Of a stretch of 64,000 nucleotides of DNA, positions 1 through 14,082 are shown piece by piece. The stretch spans positions 4,351,548 to 4,415,547 of the forward strand of contig OZ026552.1 of the NCBI GenBank assembly GCA_964020155.1, in the 5' to 3' direction. Source of the stretch: Chondrilla cf. caribensis (Eukaryota; Porifera; Demospongiae; Chondrillida; Chondrillidae). A program made the position numbers and the translations under genes. A model generated the notes under the pieces. That model was given only the letters and a program-made list of their open reading frames with translations, was not told the origin of the DNA and did no database searches. Within the stretch, counting starts at the first letter, position 1; each line of letters opens with the position of its first letter.

Positions 1-3080
<3,080 letters not shown>

Positions 3081-3655
3081 TTTAAAGCACTCCAGATTTC
3101 CCCTTTCCGCTATTCTTAGCGGTAATGATGACGTAACCCAATCGTAGAAGAAAGTCCCCACCTCAATTCCCTTCTGTTCGGATCACGTCCCATGACGCGA
3201 CCTCGTTAAAGGGAACAAGAGCTTTTTCTGTATGAACGAAGTTGTTTTCGAAGTGTTCCACTATCAGTGTACGCGTATTGAATCGAATTTTGTCTTAAGT
3301 ATGTATGTATGGATAAGTAATCCTAATTTCTGATCATAATACTGATCTGTGTTCGCTAACATGGAGGGGAGTGGAGTGGAGTAACTCGGAGTGGACGCCT
3401 TCACGTATGGTATATATTAAGCTATGGGCAAGTGCATTCGAGCACTAGTCACGACCTCGTACCAAACCTCTGTATTAGGAGTGTACAAGGCCACCAATTC
3501 CAAGTTGCTCCACTCGGCCATATACGTAGACCAACAGACATCTGTGCAGTGTATGTACAAACGGTAGCAGCTGGTACTGTGGTTAACTTGTGTTATTGAT
3601 CTTCGTTTTACTTTTCCCCATAGTTGGGCCTGAATTAGCAAATAAACCGGAAATA
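3081..3655. promoter_or_regulatory. Divergent promoter region, CDK5RAP1 / A20-like
   Basis: The two genes are transcribed away from this 575-bp interval, so it should hold both start regions. I see no clear TATA box. A possible 5'-UTR intron of the A20-like gene runs from a GTATGT donor at 3551 to a CCCCATAG acceptor at 3623. Promoter function is inferred from arrangement only. Confidence 0.5.
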
Positions 3656-6576
3656 ATGTCTTCAGCACTTCAGAGGAGTATCTCTTCAAGTAATCTTGAA
3701 CAGGTGGCGAGGATCAAACGGGGAATTTTAGATGACCAGAAGCCAGCCCCTGCTGTTGATGCTGTGCCTTACTTTGATGTTTTCACTGCGTTTTCTTTCG
3801 TCATTCCCTTCTCTGAGCTGGACAGAGAACGTCACACGGTCCAAGATGCCATCTTTGAAGGAGTTTTGGACAGAGGCATGCAAAAGAGACTTGAAGTTGA
3901 AGAGAAACTCATCAACTGGCATCCAGGGTGCGTGAATCTGAGTTGTCTCAAGACGCTGGGGGACGGGAACTGTCTGATGCACTCGGCTTCACTGGCCATG
4001 TGGGGCATACATGACAGAGACCTCATACTTCGCTCGGCTGTGTACACTGCCCTCACACACTCAAGAAGCCGCTTGTTGTTTGAGAGATGGCAAAGTGACC
4101 GCCGCAAGGAGATGAGCCAGATCAATGCCAGCATGGATGTACATGTGTGGGAGGCTGAATACCAGCACATGGTTGACATGGTTAACCCGAGAAGACACAG
4201 TGGTCGTATGGACAGCTTAACCGATTTCCACATCTTTGTGCTGGCAAATGTACTGAGACGTCCTATCATTGTTTACAGCACGGCTAAAGTCAACTCAATG
4301 GCAACAGGCTCCTCATTCGGTCCCAATAACATCCCAGGAATCTACATCCCATTGTTGTGGAACACGGATTGCATCTCCAAAGACCCTATCACATTGGCAT
4401 ATGCGGGCAGCCATTTTTCAGCTCTGGTCCCTGGTGACAGGCATGACAGAAACTATCCACCCGCTGTTCCTCTGTGTGATCGACATGGAAGAACTCTGCC
4501 TGTGAAGTTTCTTCTTCCAAATGAGGCCAATATGGAAGACGTGCTCAGAGATGATTACATCAGTACCACCACCATCCGTACGTCGTCTGGATCCATACCA
4601 GTTGCTCAGATGAACCTTGCCAGCCAACCTGAGTTCTTGAAGCAGTTTTGGAAGAATCACATAGAACGGAAGAAGAAAAGTGCTCATTACGACAATCCTT
4701 CCCAGCCTCCTCCTCGTGATTTCAATCCAGACCTTCACCGCGCACCGTCGTACGACACCGCTACTGGTAGTGGTTCTTTGAAGTGTGTGCAGTGCAACAC
4801 TCCCGGAGCACATGCCAACACCAGCTACCTCTGCAAAGAGTGCTACCAAAAACAACTGGAGGTAGCTGGGATAAGAAACAGCGGAGGTTCAGGTGGTCCC
4901 CCTCCACCTCGGCACACCTATGAACGACAGGTCAGCTCCCCGGATAGCCTCCCCCCACCAATCACAACTATGCACCCTCAATCCAAGCCCAAAGACCATT
5001 ACAATGTGGAGCCCTACAGAGAAGAACGAGCTGCTGAAAAGTGTAAGAACCCGGACTGCGGTCTGTACGGGTCTCACGAGAAGCGGGGATATTGTAGCAA
5101 GTGTTATTCCGAGATTCGAGGAGGGCCAAACCAACAGCAAAGTCGAGACTACCCAACATGCCCCCAGTGTCATCGAAACGAAGGAGTGGAAGCCTACGGT
5201 AACCTCTGTCGTACTTGCCACAGTCAAAACATGCATGGACAGCCTGTGTATAACCCTAAAATTGAGACCTCCCAGGGGAGCGGAACCCTCCAGTATGGCG
5301 AGTATGACAGGACACATTACGGCCGTGAGGACCCTCCTGGAAGAGGGGCTGATGTCAGAGGGGTAAAAACCTGTTCAGTTGGTGGTTGTGGTAAGCCCAC
5401 TGATCCTGGGGGAGACGGCACCATGTGTTTGGACCACTTCTACAACAAGCGATTGGCTTCGTCCAAAAAGTGTGTGTTTGGCAACTGTGGAAGAGCAACT
5501 GATCCTGCTAGTGGGGGAAAGCTGTGCTTTGATCACTTCACCAAAGCACTGGATGGGAAACTCCCTGGGTTTGACCTCTCACAGATAACCTCAGAGCAGG
5601 AAGAGAATTTGCCAGTGAGTAAAACAGGAAGCTCAAGACCAGGAGTAGGAAGCTATGATACAGGAGGAACAAGAAGCTATGGAGAAATATCAGGAAACGA
5701 TCTACCCCCACCGATAACAAATAATCCAAAACCATTGCCACGGAAGAATATCCCAAGCCAAAGTTCGTACGCAGCTAGCACAAAACCAGACCATTTGGCC
5801 CCCGGGATCGATCGTATTGAGATATCACCCAGAGATATGGATATCCTCTCCACTCAAAAGTGTTTCTTGTGTATTGACAAAGAGCCCCAGGATAGCCCCT
5901 ATGGAGTGTTTGTGTGCACCAGGCATGCTCGAGAGATGCACAAGACCCGAATACTCAGCCAAAGAGGTATGATCCTATATGTGTATCATAGTACCAACCT
6001 ACACACATACGTACGTACATGTGTGTTCCAGTTTCTGTGTTTAATGTACAATGTGCATATGCACATACATATGTACATATGTACATAAATATACATGTGT
6101 GTACCTACATACAGTAATGGTAGTTGTACCTTACTCTGCAGTTCTGTAGTGCTTTGTGTAAAAGAGGTGTACAGTAACTATGTACCTACATATGTGATGT
6201 ACGTAGCTACAATGTAACTTTTTCTTGAATATTTTTTTTTCTTGTGTTAGTTCCTGGAGGTTCAGACTACCGCCAGCGTTACGATGATGATAGAAGCGAG
6301 CGCTACAAGAGGCCCCCTTCACCACCATCACACCTAAACCCCACCCTTGATAAGCTCTGTGCCACGCCCGGATGTAGCAACCTCCATGAAAAAACGAATG
6401 GACAGAAGTATTGTGATGAGTGTCTGCAAGCCCTACTGCAGTCTTCAGGGCAAAATGTCCCCAAGGAACAGCAGTGCAAGGAGCCAACTTGTCGGAGGAA
6501 GAAGGCCCCACAGAGAATGGGGTACTGTGAAAAGTGCTACGAGGACAGATACCTCATGGGAGCGGACTATAACTGA
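3656..6576 (+). CDS. A20/TNFAIP3-like OTU deubiquitinase with eight A20-type zinc fingers
   Basis: Two exons, 3656-5966 and 6251-6576, give 878 residues (human A20 is 790). The OTU domain spans about residues 40-260: the catalytic cysteine is C106 in GDGNCLMHSAS and the catalytic histidine H253 in AGSHFSALV, matching A20 C103/H256 spacing. A low-complexity linker leads to eight Cys-rich fingers near residues 377-396, 463-483, 502-521, 573-594, 606-627, 736-757 and two in exon 2 (CATPGC..CDEC and CKEPTC..CEKC). Three end in CxxH rather than CxxC. In vertebrates A20 edits ubiquitin chains on NF-kB signalling proteins, TRAFs among them; the same role here is inference. Start is the ATG after a purine-rich context; the upstream frame lacks an ATG. 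Segments of this gene recur in the adjacent TRAF genes. Confidence 0.92.
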
Positions 6577-7038
6577 CTGGTGTCACAACAGTCAACACGT
6601 ACACTGATCAAGTGTGTAAAATTTATAGTTATTTGTTATTTGTAATTAATTTGAGTAATCAAGACAGAATCTACCTTTTCTTTGTAGCAGTGAATGACTT
6701 GCTTGAGATGTGTCATTTCTGTGTATTACTGCATATACATATGTGGATATTATTACTACATTTGTACCTAATCTGAAGAATGTCATGTTATCGATAAGCT
6801 GGATTGTTGTAAATGAATAATATTATGGTGTTATTTCCATTTGTTTCTTGTACGACTAAACAAATTAACCTCAAATGTGTATTTCATATAGTTTGTGGTA
6901 TATATTACATTGTACACATTCCTGTGCATGTACTGCGTATAACCGCTGCCAGAGCTTAAGTTGGATCTGGGAACGAAGCTACGTATAATATACGTAATTT
7001 TGGACTCCCACACGCCATTATTATCACGTGAGATTAAT
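6577..7038 (+). repeat. Spacer repeat of the A20/TRAF array, copy 1
   Basis: 3' UTR of the A20-like gene plus the 5' flank of TRAF copy A. The same sequence recurs almost base for base at 10345-10808, shortened at 8464-8745, and partly at 13497-13899, so it belongs to the duplicated unit. It includes a TTATCGATAAGCTGGATTG stretch. No ORF of its own. Confidence 0.88.
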
Positions 7039-8463
7039 ATGGCTTCCGGCGGCCAGCATGTGATGAATTATAAAGGAACGAATTATACCTTTTCTGAACC
7101 AGTTCCGGACGATCTCGTTTGTCCCATTTGTCACTGCATCTTGGAGGAACCTCATCAAACAAACTGTGGACACCTTTTTTGCAGCAAATGCCTAAAGTCG
7201 GCCAAATCTAGCCGAGCAGTTCGTGTCAGTCTCCGACAAATTGATGAGAAACCTTTGGAGTGTCCCTTGTGTCGGACTGTATCGCCAAGAGGGGCGTTTT
7301 ACGATGCGCGCACAAATCGGCAAATCCAAAATCTTCAGGTTGTGTGCACGAATGCTCCTTGTACGTGGAAGGGTTCGCTGTGCGAATTGTCCAATCACCG
7401 CAATGGGACTAAATGTGAAGGATGCTTGTATGAAGCGGTCGCTTGCCCGAATGACTGTCAGACTACCAACATCTTACGAAAGGATCTCGCGGATCATCAG
7501 AAGAATGCTTGTCCATTGCGCGAAGAAACGTGTAAGCACTGCAGAGTGAAGCTACAGCACTGTAAAATGGCAGACCACTTTATGAATAGTTGTCAGGAAT
7601 ATCCCATTCAGTGTCCAAATGAATGTGGTGAGAACAATATTCCACTGAAAGACATAAACAGTCACCTTCTCGAATGCCCTGAGTCCGAAATGACGTGCCC
7701 CTACCAAAAAATTGGATGTAGGCATATGTTTCCAAGGAAGCACCTCCAAAAGCACAAAGATGAAGCAAAAGATCACCACTTACAACTTTCCTTGGATCAA
7801 GTCAGTCAGTTAACAGACGTGGTAGCACACATGTACCTTTGGATTGAGAAGCACAGCGATGGAAGTGATCCCATTCTTAGGGAGTCACTCTCTCGAAGTC
7901 CTCTCCTGGATCACTCGAAGCTGCATGATCGTCCATGGCTGAAGAATAAGAGTGTCTTCCCGTCGATGCCTTGGATTGTCAAAATGGACAACTATAGCCA
8001 ATACAAGAAGAAAGAATGGACAAGCCGTACATTTTACACTCATCCAATAGGGCATAAACTCTGCCTCAGAGTCATTCCTGATGCCCAGAGTGTCACAATA
8101 ATACTAGATCAGCTGAAAGGTATAAATGATGATTGGCTTCCTGCGCTGCCATCTAACGATTCAATCAGTATCACTCTTCTCAACCAGCTGAAGAATGAAT
8201 TTCATTATACAGTATGCATGCAGACTGGACAGTTGGCAAAAGGATTCAATTTCTCCATTTCTTATGGCCAGCTGTATAAGGAAGTTAAGAAATGCAAATT
8301 TCTTTGTGATGACTCTTTCTTTTTTTTGGTGGCAATGACTGGACCTATCCCTAAGGAACAGCTGTGCAAGGAGCCCACTTGTTGTAGGAAGAAGGCCCCA
8401 CAGAGAATGGGGTACTGTGAAAAGTGCTACGAGGACAGATACCTCATTGGAGACTATAACTGA
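7039..8463 (+). CDS. TRAF-like RING/MATH protein with C-terminal A20-type finger, copy A
   Basis: A single-exon gene of 474 residues. RING C3HC4 at 28-78 (CPIC, CGHLFCSKC, CPLC), TRAF-type zinc fingers at about 105-240, a linker with short predicted helix (LSLDQVSQLTDVVAHMYLWI), a MATH/TRAF-C domain at about 311-434 (PWIVKMDN, GHKLCLRV, NDDWLPALP), then a canonical A20-type finger C443-x4-C448-x11-C460-x2-C463. RING TRAFs are ubiquitin E3 adaptors in TNF/IL-1/Toll signalling; known TRAFs end with the MATH domain, so the A20 finger tail is unusual. The tail and 3' flank are nearly identical to the end of the upstream A20-like gene. Start is the ATG of MASGGQHVMN; the upstream extension is spacer repeat. 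Confidence 0.92.
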   Translation: MASGGQHVMNYKGTNYTFSEPVPDDLVCPICHCILEEPHQTNCGHLFCSKCLKSAKSSRAVRVSLRQIDEKPLECPLCRTVSPRGAFYDARTNRQIQNLQVVCTNAPCTWKGSLCELSNHRNGTKCEGCLYEAVACPNDCQTTNILRKDLADHQKNACPLREETCKHCRVKLQHCKMADHFMNSCQEYPIQCPNECGENNIPLKDINSHLLECPESEMTCPYQKIGCRHMFPRKHLQKHKDEAKDHHLQLSLDQVSQLTDVVAHMYLWIEKHSDGSDPILRESLSRSPLLDHSKLHDRPWLKNKSVFPSMPWIVKMDNYSQYKKKEWTSRTFYTHPIGHKLCLRVIPDAQSVTIILDQLKGINDDWLPALPSNDSISITLLNQLKNEFHYTVCMQTGQLAKGFNFSISYGQLYKEVKKCKFLCDDSFFFLVAMTGPIPKEQLCKEPTCCRKKAPQRMGYCEKCYEDRYLIGDYN

Positions 8464-8745
8464 CTGGTGTCACAACAGTCAACACGTACACTGATCACGT
8501 GTGTAAATATTATAGTTATTTTTATTTGTAATTAATTTGAGTAATCAAGACAGAATCTACCTTTTCTTTGTAGCAGTGAATGACTTGCTTGAGATGTGTC
8601 ATTTCTGTGTATTACTGCATATACCTACGTATGTGGACATTATTACTACATTTTTGTACCTAATCTGAAGGATTTCATGTTATTGATAAGCTGGATATAC
8701 CTATGTAGACATTATCCCACGCGCCATCATTATCACGAGATTAAT
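8464..8745 (+). repeat. Spacer repeat of the A20/TRAF array, copy 2 (shortened)
   Basis: Same spacer as 6577-7038 but lacking roughly 180 bp of its middle and 3' part. Confidence 0.88.
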
Positions 8746-10344
8746 ATGGCTTCCGGCGGCCAGCATGTGATGAATTATAAAGGAGCGATTTATACTTTTT
8801 CTGAACCGGCTCCGGACGATCTCGTTTGTCCCATTTGTCACTGCATCTTGGAGGAACCTCATCAAACAAACTGTGGACACCTTTTTTGCAGCAAATGCCT
8901 AAAATCGGCCAAATCTAGCCGAGCAGTTCGTGTCAGTCTCCGACAAATTGATGAGAAACCTTTGGAGTGTCCCTTGTGTCGGACTGTATCGCCAAGAGGG
9001 GCGTTTTACGATGCGCGCACAAATCGGCAAATCCAAAATCTTCAGGTTGTGTGCACGAATGCTCCTTGTACGTGGAAGGGTTCGCTGTGCGAATTGTCCA
9101 ATCACCGCAATGGGACTAAATGTGAAGGATGCTTGTATGAAGCGGTCGCTTGCCCGAATGACTGTCAGACTACCAACATCTTACGAAAGGATCTCGCGGA
9201 TCATCAGAAGAATGCTTGTCCATTGCGCGAAGAAACGTGTAAGCACTGCAGAGTGAAGCTACAGCACTGTAAAATGGCAGACCACTTTATGAATAGTTGT
9301 CAGGAATATCCCATTCAGTGTCCAAATGAATGTGGTGAGAACAATATTCCACTGAAAGACATAAACAGTCACCTTCTCGAATGCCCTGAGTCCGAAATGA
9401 CGTGCCCCTACCAAAAAATTGGATGCACTCATACATTTCCTAGAAAGCATCTTCAAACACACAAAGATGAAGAAATAGATCACCACTTACAGCTTTCCTT
9501 AGATCAGGTCAGTCAGTTAACAGACGTGGTAGCACACATGTACCTTTGGATTGAGAAGCACAGCGATGGAAGTGATCCCATTCTTAGAGAGTCACTCTCT
9601 CGAAGTCCTCTCCTGGACCACTCAAAGCTGCATGATCGTCCATGGCTGAAGAATAAGAGTGTCTTCCCGTCGATGCCTTGGATTGTCAAAATGGACAACT
9701 TTAGCCAATGCAAGAACAAACAATGGATAAGCTGTACATTCTACACTCATCCAGTAGGGTACAAACTCTGCCTTAGAGTCATTCCTGGTGCTTCAAGAGT
9801 CACAATAATACTAAATCAGCTGAAAGGTGTTAATGATGATTGGCTTCCTGCGCTGCCATCTAAGGATTCGATCAGTATCACCCTTCTCAACCAGCTGAAT
9901 AATGAATTACATTATACAGTATGCATGCAGACTGGACAGTGGACAACAGGATTTATTTTCTACATCTCTTATCGTGAGCTGTATAATGAAGACAAGAAAC
10001 CTAAATTTCTTTGTGATGACTCTTTGTTCTTTTCGGTGGCAATGACTGGACCTATCCCTAAGGAACAGCAGTGCAAGGAGCCCACTTGTCAGAGGAAGAA
10101 GGCCCCACAGAGAATGATTGATAAGCTCTGTGCCACGCCCGGATGTAGCAACCTCCACGAAAAAACGAATGGACAGAAGTATTGTGATGAGTGTCTGCAA
10201 GCCCTACTGCAGTCTTCAGGGCAGAATGTCCCCAAGGAACAGCAGTGCAAGGAGCCAACTTGTCGGAGGAAGAAAGCCCCACAGAGAATGGGGTACTGTG
10301 AAAAGTGCTACGAGGACAGATACCTCATGGGAGACTATAATTGA
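8746..10344 (+). CDS. TRAF-like RING/MATH protein with A20-type finger tail, copy B
   Basis: Single-exon gene of 532 residues, almost identical to copy A through the RING and TRAF fingers and diverging more in the MATH domain (WIVKMDNFSQ, GYKLCLRVIPG). The tail differs: a first finger is cut after CKEPTC..KKAPQRM and joined directly to a second module, IDKLCATPGCSNLHEKTNG, followed by a full last finger. That second module equals exon 2 of the A20-like gene, so copy B carries one broken and two complete A20-type fingers. RING cysteines and histidine are all present. The start is the same MASGGQHVMN ATG; the upstream ORF extension is spacer. Role as in copy A, inferred. Confidence 0.92.
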   Translation: MASGGQHVMNYKGAIYTFSEPAPDDLVCPICHCILEEPHQTNCGHLFCSKCLKSAKSSRAVRVSLRQIDEKPLECPLCRTVSPRGAFYDARTNRQIQNLQVVCTNAPCTWKGSLCELSNHRNGTKCEGCLYEAVACPNDCQTTNILRKDLADHQKNACPLREETCKHCRVKLQHCKMADHFMNSCQEYPIQCPNECGENNIPLKDINSHLLECPESEMTCPYQKIGCTHTFPRKHLQTHKDEEIDHHLQLSLDQVSQLTDVVAHMYLWIEKHSDGSDPILRESLSRSPLLDHSKLHDRPWLKNKSVFPSMPWIVKMDNFSQCKNKQWISCTFYTHPVGYKLCLRVIPGASRVTIILNQLKGVNDDWLPALPSKDSISITLLNQLNNELHYTVCMQTGQWTTGFIFYISYRELYNEDKKPKFLCDDSLFFSVAMTGPIPKEQQCKEPTCQRKKAPQRMIDKLCATPGCSNLHEKTNGQKYCDECLQALLQSSGQNVPKEQQCKEPTCRRKKAPQRMGYCEKCYEDRYLMGDYN

Positions 10345-10808
10345 CTTGTGTCAGAACAGTCAACACGTACGCTGATCAAGTGTGTAAAATTTATAGTTAT
10401 TTGTTATTTGTAATTAATTTGAGTAATCAAGACAGAATCTACCTTTTCTTTGTAGCAGTGAATGACTTGCTTGAGATGTACGTCATTTCTGTGTATTACT
10501 GCATATACCTATGTAGATATTATTACTACATTTGTACCTAATCTGAAGAATGTCATGTTATCGATAAGCTGGATTGTTGTAAATGAATAATATTATGGTG
10601 TTATTTCCATTTGTTTCTTGTACGACTAAACAAATTAACTACAAATGTGTATTTCATATAGTTTGTGATATGTATTACATTGTACACATTCCTGTGCATG
10701 TACTGCGTATAACCGCTGCCAGAGCTTAAGTTGGATCTGGGAACGAAGCTACGTATATTATACGTAATTTTGGACTCCCACACGCCATTATTATCATGTG
10801 AGATTAAT
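10345..10808 (+). repeat. Spacer repeat of the A20/TRAF array, copy 3
   Basis: 464 bp, nearly identical to spacer copy 1 over its whole length. Confidence 0.88.
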
Positions 10809-12111
10809 ATGGCTTCCGGCGGCCAGCATGCGATGAATTATATATAAAGGAACGAATTATACTTTTTCTGAACCGGTTTCGGACGAGCTCGTTTGTCCCA
10901 TTTGTCACTGCATCTTGGAGGAACCTCATCAAACAAACTGTGGACACCTTTTTTGCAGCAAATGCCTAAAGTCGGCCAAATCTAGCCGAGCAGTTCGTGT
11001 CAGTCTCCGACAAATTGATGAGAAACCTTTGGAGTGTCCCTTGTGTCGGACTGTATCGCCAAGAGGGGCGTTTTACGATGCGCGCACAAATCGGCAAATC
11101 CAAAATCTTCAGGTTGTGTGCACGAATGCTCATTGTACGTGGAAGGGGTCGCTGTGTGAATTGTCCAATCACCGCAATGGGACTAAATGTGAAGGATGCT
11201 TGTATGAAACGGTCGCTTGCCCGAATGACTGTCAGACTACCAACATCTTACGGAAGGATCTCGCGGATCATCAGAAGAATGCTTGTCCATTGCGCGAAGA
11301 AGCATGTAAGCACTGCAGAGTGAAGCTACAGCACTGTAAAATGGCAGACCACTTTATGAGTAGTTGTCAGGAATATCCCATTCAGTGTCCGAATGAATGT
11401 GGAAAGAGCAATATTTCCCTGAAAAACATAAACACTCACCTTCTCGAATGCCCCGAGTCCAAAATGACTTGCCCCTACCAAAAAATTGGATGTAGTCATA
11501 CATTTCCTAGGAAGCATCTCCAAACACACAAAGATGAAAAGAAAGATCACCACTTACAGCTTTCCTTGGATCAAGTCAGTCAGTTAACAGATGTGGTAGC
11601 ACACATGTACCTTTGGATTGAGAAGCATAGCAATGGAAGTGATCCCATTCTCAGAGAGTCACTCTCTCAAAGTCCTCTCTTGGACCACTCAAAGCTGCAT
11701 GATCGTCCATGGCTGAAGAATAAGAGTGTCTTCCCGTCGATGCCTTGGATTGTCCAATTTGACAACTTCAGCCAGTACAGCAAGAAAGAATGGATAAGCT
11801 GTACATTTTACACTCATCCGGTAGGGTATAAACTTCGCCTCAGAGTCGCCTATGGTGTCCAGAGAGTCACAGTAATACTAGATCGGCTGAAAGGGACTAA
11901 TGATGATTGGCTTCCTGCACTGCCATCTAAGGATTCAATCAGTATCACTCTTCTCAACCAGCTGAATAATGAATTTCATTATACAGTATACATGCAGACT
12001 GGACAGTGGGAAACAGGATTAAATTTCTTCATCCCTTATTGTGAACTGTATAGTGACGACAAGAAACCCAAATTTCTTTGTGATGACTCTCTGTTTTTTT
12101 GGTGGCAATGA
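10809..12111 (+). pseudogene. TRAF-like copy C, frame-disrupted
   Basis: Homologous to copies A and B from the initiator ATG through the MATH domain. Two frame changes are visible. A 4-bp ATAT insertion just after MASGGQHAMNY brings a stop after 12 codons, and no alternative ATG lies upstream of the RING in the open frame that resumes. A one-base change in a T homopolymer near 12096 closes the MATH frame with TGG TGG CAA TGA instead of running on into the finger tail. RING, TRAF fingers and MATH are otherwise intact between these points. It is either a pseudogene or a copy that uses an unseen upstream exon; an assembly error in the homopolymer is also possible. Confidence 0.75.
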
Positions 12112-13496
12112 CTGCACCTTTCCCTGAAGAACTGAAGTGTAAGGACCCAATATACAAAAGAAAGAATGCCGCTTCTCTGCCATTACGCCAAAACAAGAAC
12201 ATCCCAGAGCAGGAAGAGAATTTGCCAGTGAATAAAACAGGAAGTTCGAGACCAGGAGTAGGAAGTTATGATACAGGAGGAACAAGAAGCTATGGAGAAA
12301 TATCAGGAAACGATCTACCCCCACCGATAACGAATTATCCAAAACCAATGCAGCGGAAGACCCTCTTGGAAGAAGAAACTGATGTCAGAGGGGTTAAAAC
12401 CTGTTCAGTTGGCGGTTGTGGTAAGCCCACTGATCCTGGTGGTCCCCCTCCACCTCCGAACCCCTATAAACGACAGGTGAGGTCCGCGGATAGCCTCCCC
12501 CCGCCAATCACAACTGTGCACCCCCAAGCCAAGCCCGAAGACCCTTACAATGTGGAGCCCCACAGAGAAGAACGAGCTGCTGAAAAGTGTAAGAACCCAG
12601 ACTGCGGTCTGTACGGGTCTCACGAGAAGCGGGGATATTGTAGCAAGTGTTATTCCGAGATTCGAGGAGGGCCAAGCCAACAGCAAAACTATAAACGACA
12701 GGTGAGGTCCCCGGATAGCCTCCCCCTGCCGATCACAACTGTGCACCCCCAAGCCAAGCCCGAAGACCCTTACAATGTGGAGCCCCACAGAGAAGAACGA
12801 GCTGCTGAAAAGTGTAAGAACCCAGACTGCGGTCTGTACGGGTCTCACGAGAAGCGGGGATATTGTAGCAAGTGTTATTCCGAGATTCGAGGAGGGCCAA
12901 GCCAACAGCAAAGACGAGACTACCCAACATGCCCCCAGTGTCATCGGAACGAAGGAGTTGAAGCCTACGGTAACCTCTGTCGTACTTGCCACAGTCAAAA
13001 CATACATGGACAGCCTGTGTATAACCCTAAAATTGAGTCCTCCCAGGGGAGCGGGACCCTCCAGTATGGGGAGTATGACAGGACACATTACGGCCGTGAG
13101 GACCCTCCTAGAAGAGGGGCTGATGTCAAAGGGGTTAAAACCTGTTCAGTTGGTGGTTGTGGTAAGCCCACTCATCCTGGGGGAGACGGCACCATGTGTT
13201 TGGACCACTTCTACAACAAGCGATTGGCTTTGTCCAAAAAGTGTGTGTTTAGCAACTGTGGAAAAGCAACTGATCCTGCTAGCGGGGGAAAGTTGTGCTT
13301 TGATCACTTCGCCAAAGCACTGGATGGGAAACTCCCAGGGTTTGACCTCTCACAGATAACCTCAAAGCAGGAAGAGAATGTCCCCAAGAAACAGCAGTGC
13401 AAGGAGCAAATTTGTCAGAGGAAGAAAGCCCCACAGAGAATGGGGTACTGTGAAAAGTGCTACGAGGACAGATACCTCATGGGAGGGGACCTATAA
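12108..13496 (+). CDS. Multi-finger A20-type segment fused downstream of TRAF copy C
   Basis: Open frame of 462 residues from an ATG that overlaps the stop of the preceding MATH frame. It begins with a decayed finger (KCKDPIYKRKNA), then sequences copied from exon 1 of the A20-like gene without the OTU domain: EQEENLPVNKTGSS, a truncated CSVGGCGKPTDPGG, two tandem copies of the KRQVRS..CKNPDCGLYGSHEKRG finger module, then CPQC, CSVGGCGKPTH and CVFSNCGKATD fingers, ending in the terminal CKEQIC..CEKC finger. Exon 1 and exon 2 sequence of the A20 gene are joined here without the intron, at a shared GAATGTCCCC-like microhomology. Whether it is translated alone, as a TRAF fusion, or not at all is unknown. 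Confidence 0.7.
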   Translation: MTAPFPEELKCKDPIYKRKNAASLPLRQNKNIPEQEENLPVNKTGSSRPGVGSYDTGGTRSYGEISGNDLPPPITNYPKPMQRKTLLEEETDVRGVKTCSVGGCGKPTDPGGPPPPPNPYKRQVRSADSLPPPITTVHPQAKPEDPYNVEPHREERAAEKCKNPDCGLYGSHEKRGYCSKCYSEIRGGPSQQQNYKRQVRSPDSLPLPITTVHPQAKPEDPYNVEPHREERAAEKCKNPDCGLYGSHEKRGYCSKCYSEIRGGPSQQQRRDYPTCPQCHRNEGVEAYGNLCRTCHSQNIHGQPVYNPKIESSQGSGTLQYGEYDRTHYGREDPPRRGADVKGVKTCSVGGCGKPTHPGGDGTMCLDHFYNKRLALSKKCVFSNCGKATDPASGGKLCFDHFAKALDGKLPGFDLSQITSKQEENVPKKQQCKEQICQRKKAPQRMGYCEKCYEDRYLMGGDL

Positions 13497-13899
13497 CTGA
13501 CTGGTGTCAGAACAGTCAACATGTACACTGATCACGTGTGTAAAATTTATAGTGATTTGTTATTTGTAATTAATTTGAGTAATCAAGACAGAATCTACCT
13601 TTTCTTTGTAGCAGTGAATGACTTGCTTGAGATGTGTCATTTCTGTGTATTACTGCATATACCTACCTATGTAGACATTATTACTACATTTGTACCTAAT
13701 CTGATGAATTTCATGTTATCGATAAGCTGGATTGTTGTAAATAAATAATATGGTGTTATTTCCGTTTTTTATTGTACGACTAACTACAAATGTGTATATA
13801 GTTTGATGATAATATATATATAATATACATTCCTGTACATGTACTGCGTATAATTGCTGTCGGAAGCTTAAGTTTGATCTGAGAATGAGGCTATACTGA
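13497..13899 (+). repeat. Spacer repeat of the A20/TRAF array, copy 4 (diverged)
   Basis: Starts like the other spacers (TGACTGGTGTCA, CAGTCAACA) and keeps the TTATCGATAAGCTGG stretch, but is more diverged and then interrupted by a MITE at 13900. Confidence 0.8.
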
Positions 13900-14067
13900 A
13901 TATACATTGAATACTCATTAATCCACCACAGTTTGTTTTCAAAGAATATGGTGGATTAACGAGTTTGGTGGATTAACTGGATATTCATTGGTACTTGTAG
14001 ATTATTATTTGCACTGGGAAATTGTGGCAGATTAAGCAGTGGTGGATTAATGAGAATTCACTGTATA
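13900..14067. mobile_element. MITE family 2, copy 1
   Basis: Ends are inverted repeats: ATTGAATACTCATTAATCC on the left and GGATTAATGAGAATTCACTG on the right. Related copies lie at 19027, 20844, 34786 and 51404. It interrupts the last array spacer. Confidence 0.78.
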
Positions 14068-14082
14068 TAGGTAATTTGAGAC

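Noticed and set aside
3590..3655. Signal-peptide-like extension upstream of the A20-like ATG
   Set aside because: That frame begins with GTG and crosses a likely 5'-UTR intron acceptor at 3623; A20 is cytosolic.
12405..13088. Minus-strand 227-codon ORF with internal repeats
   Set aside because: Antisense shadow of the duplicated A20 finger modules; the same shadow appears opposite the A20-like gene at 4889-5317.
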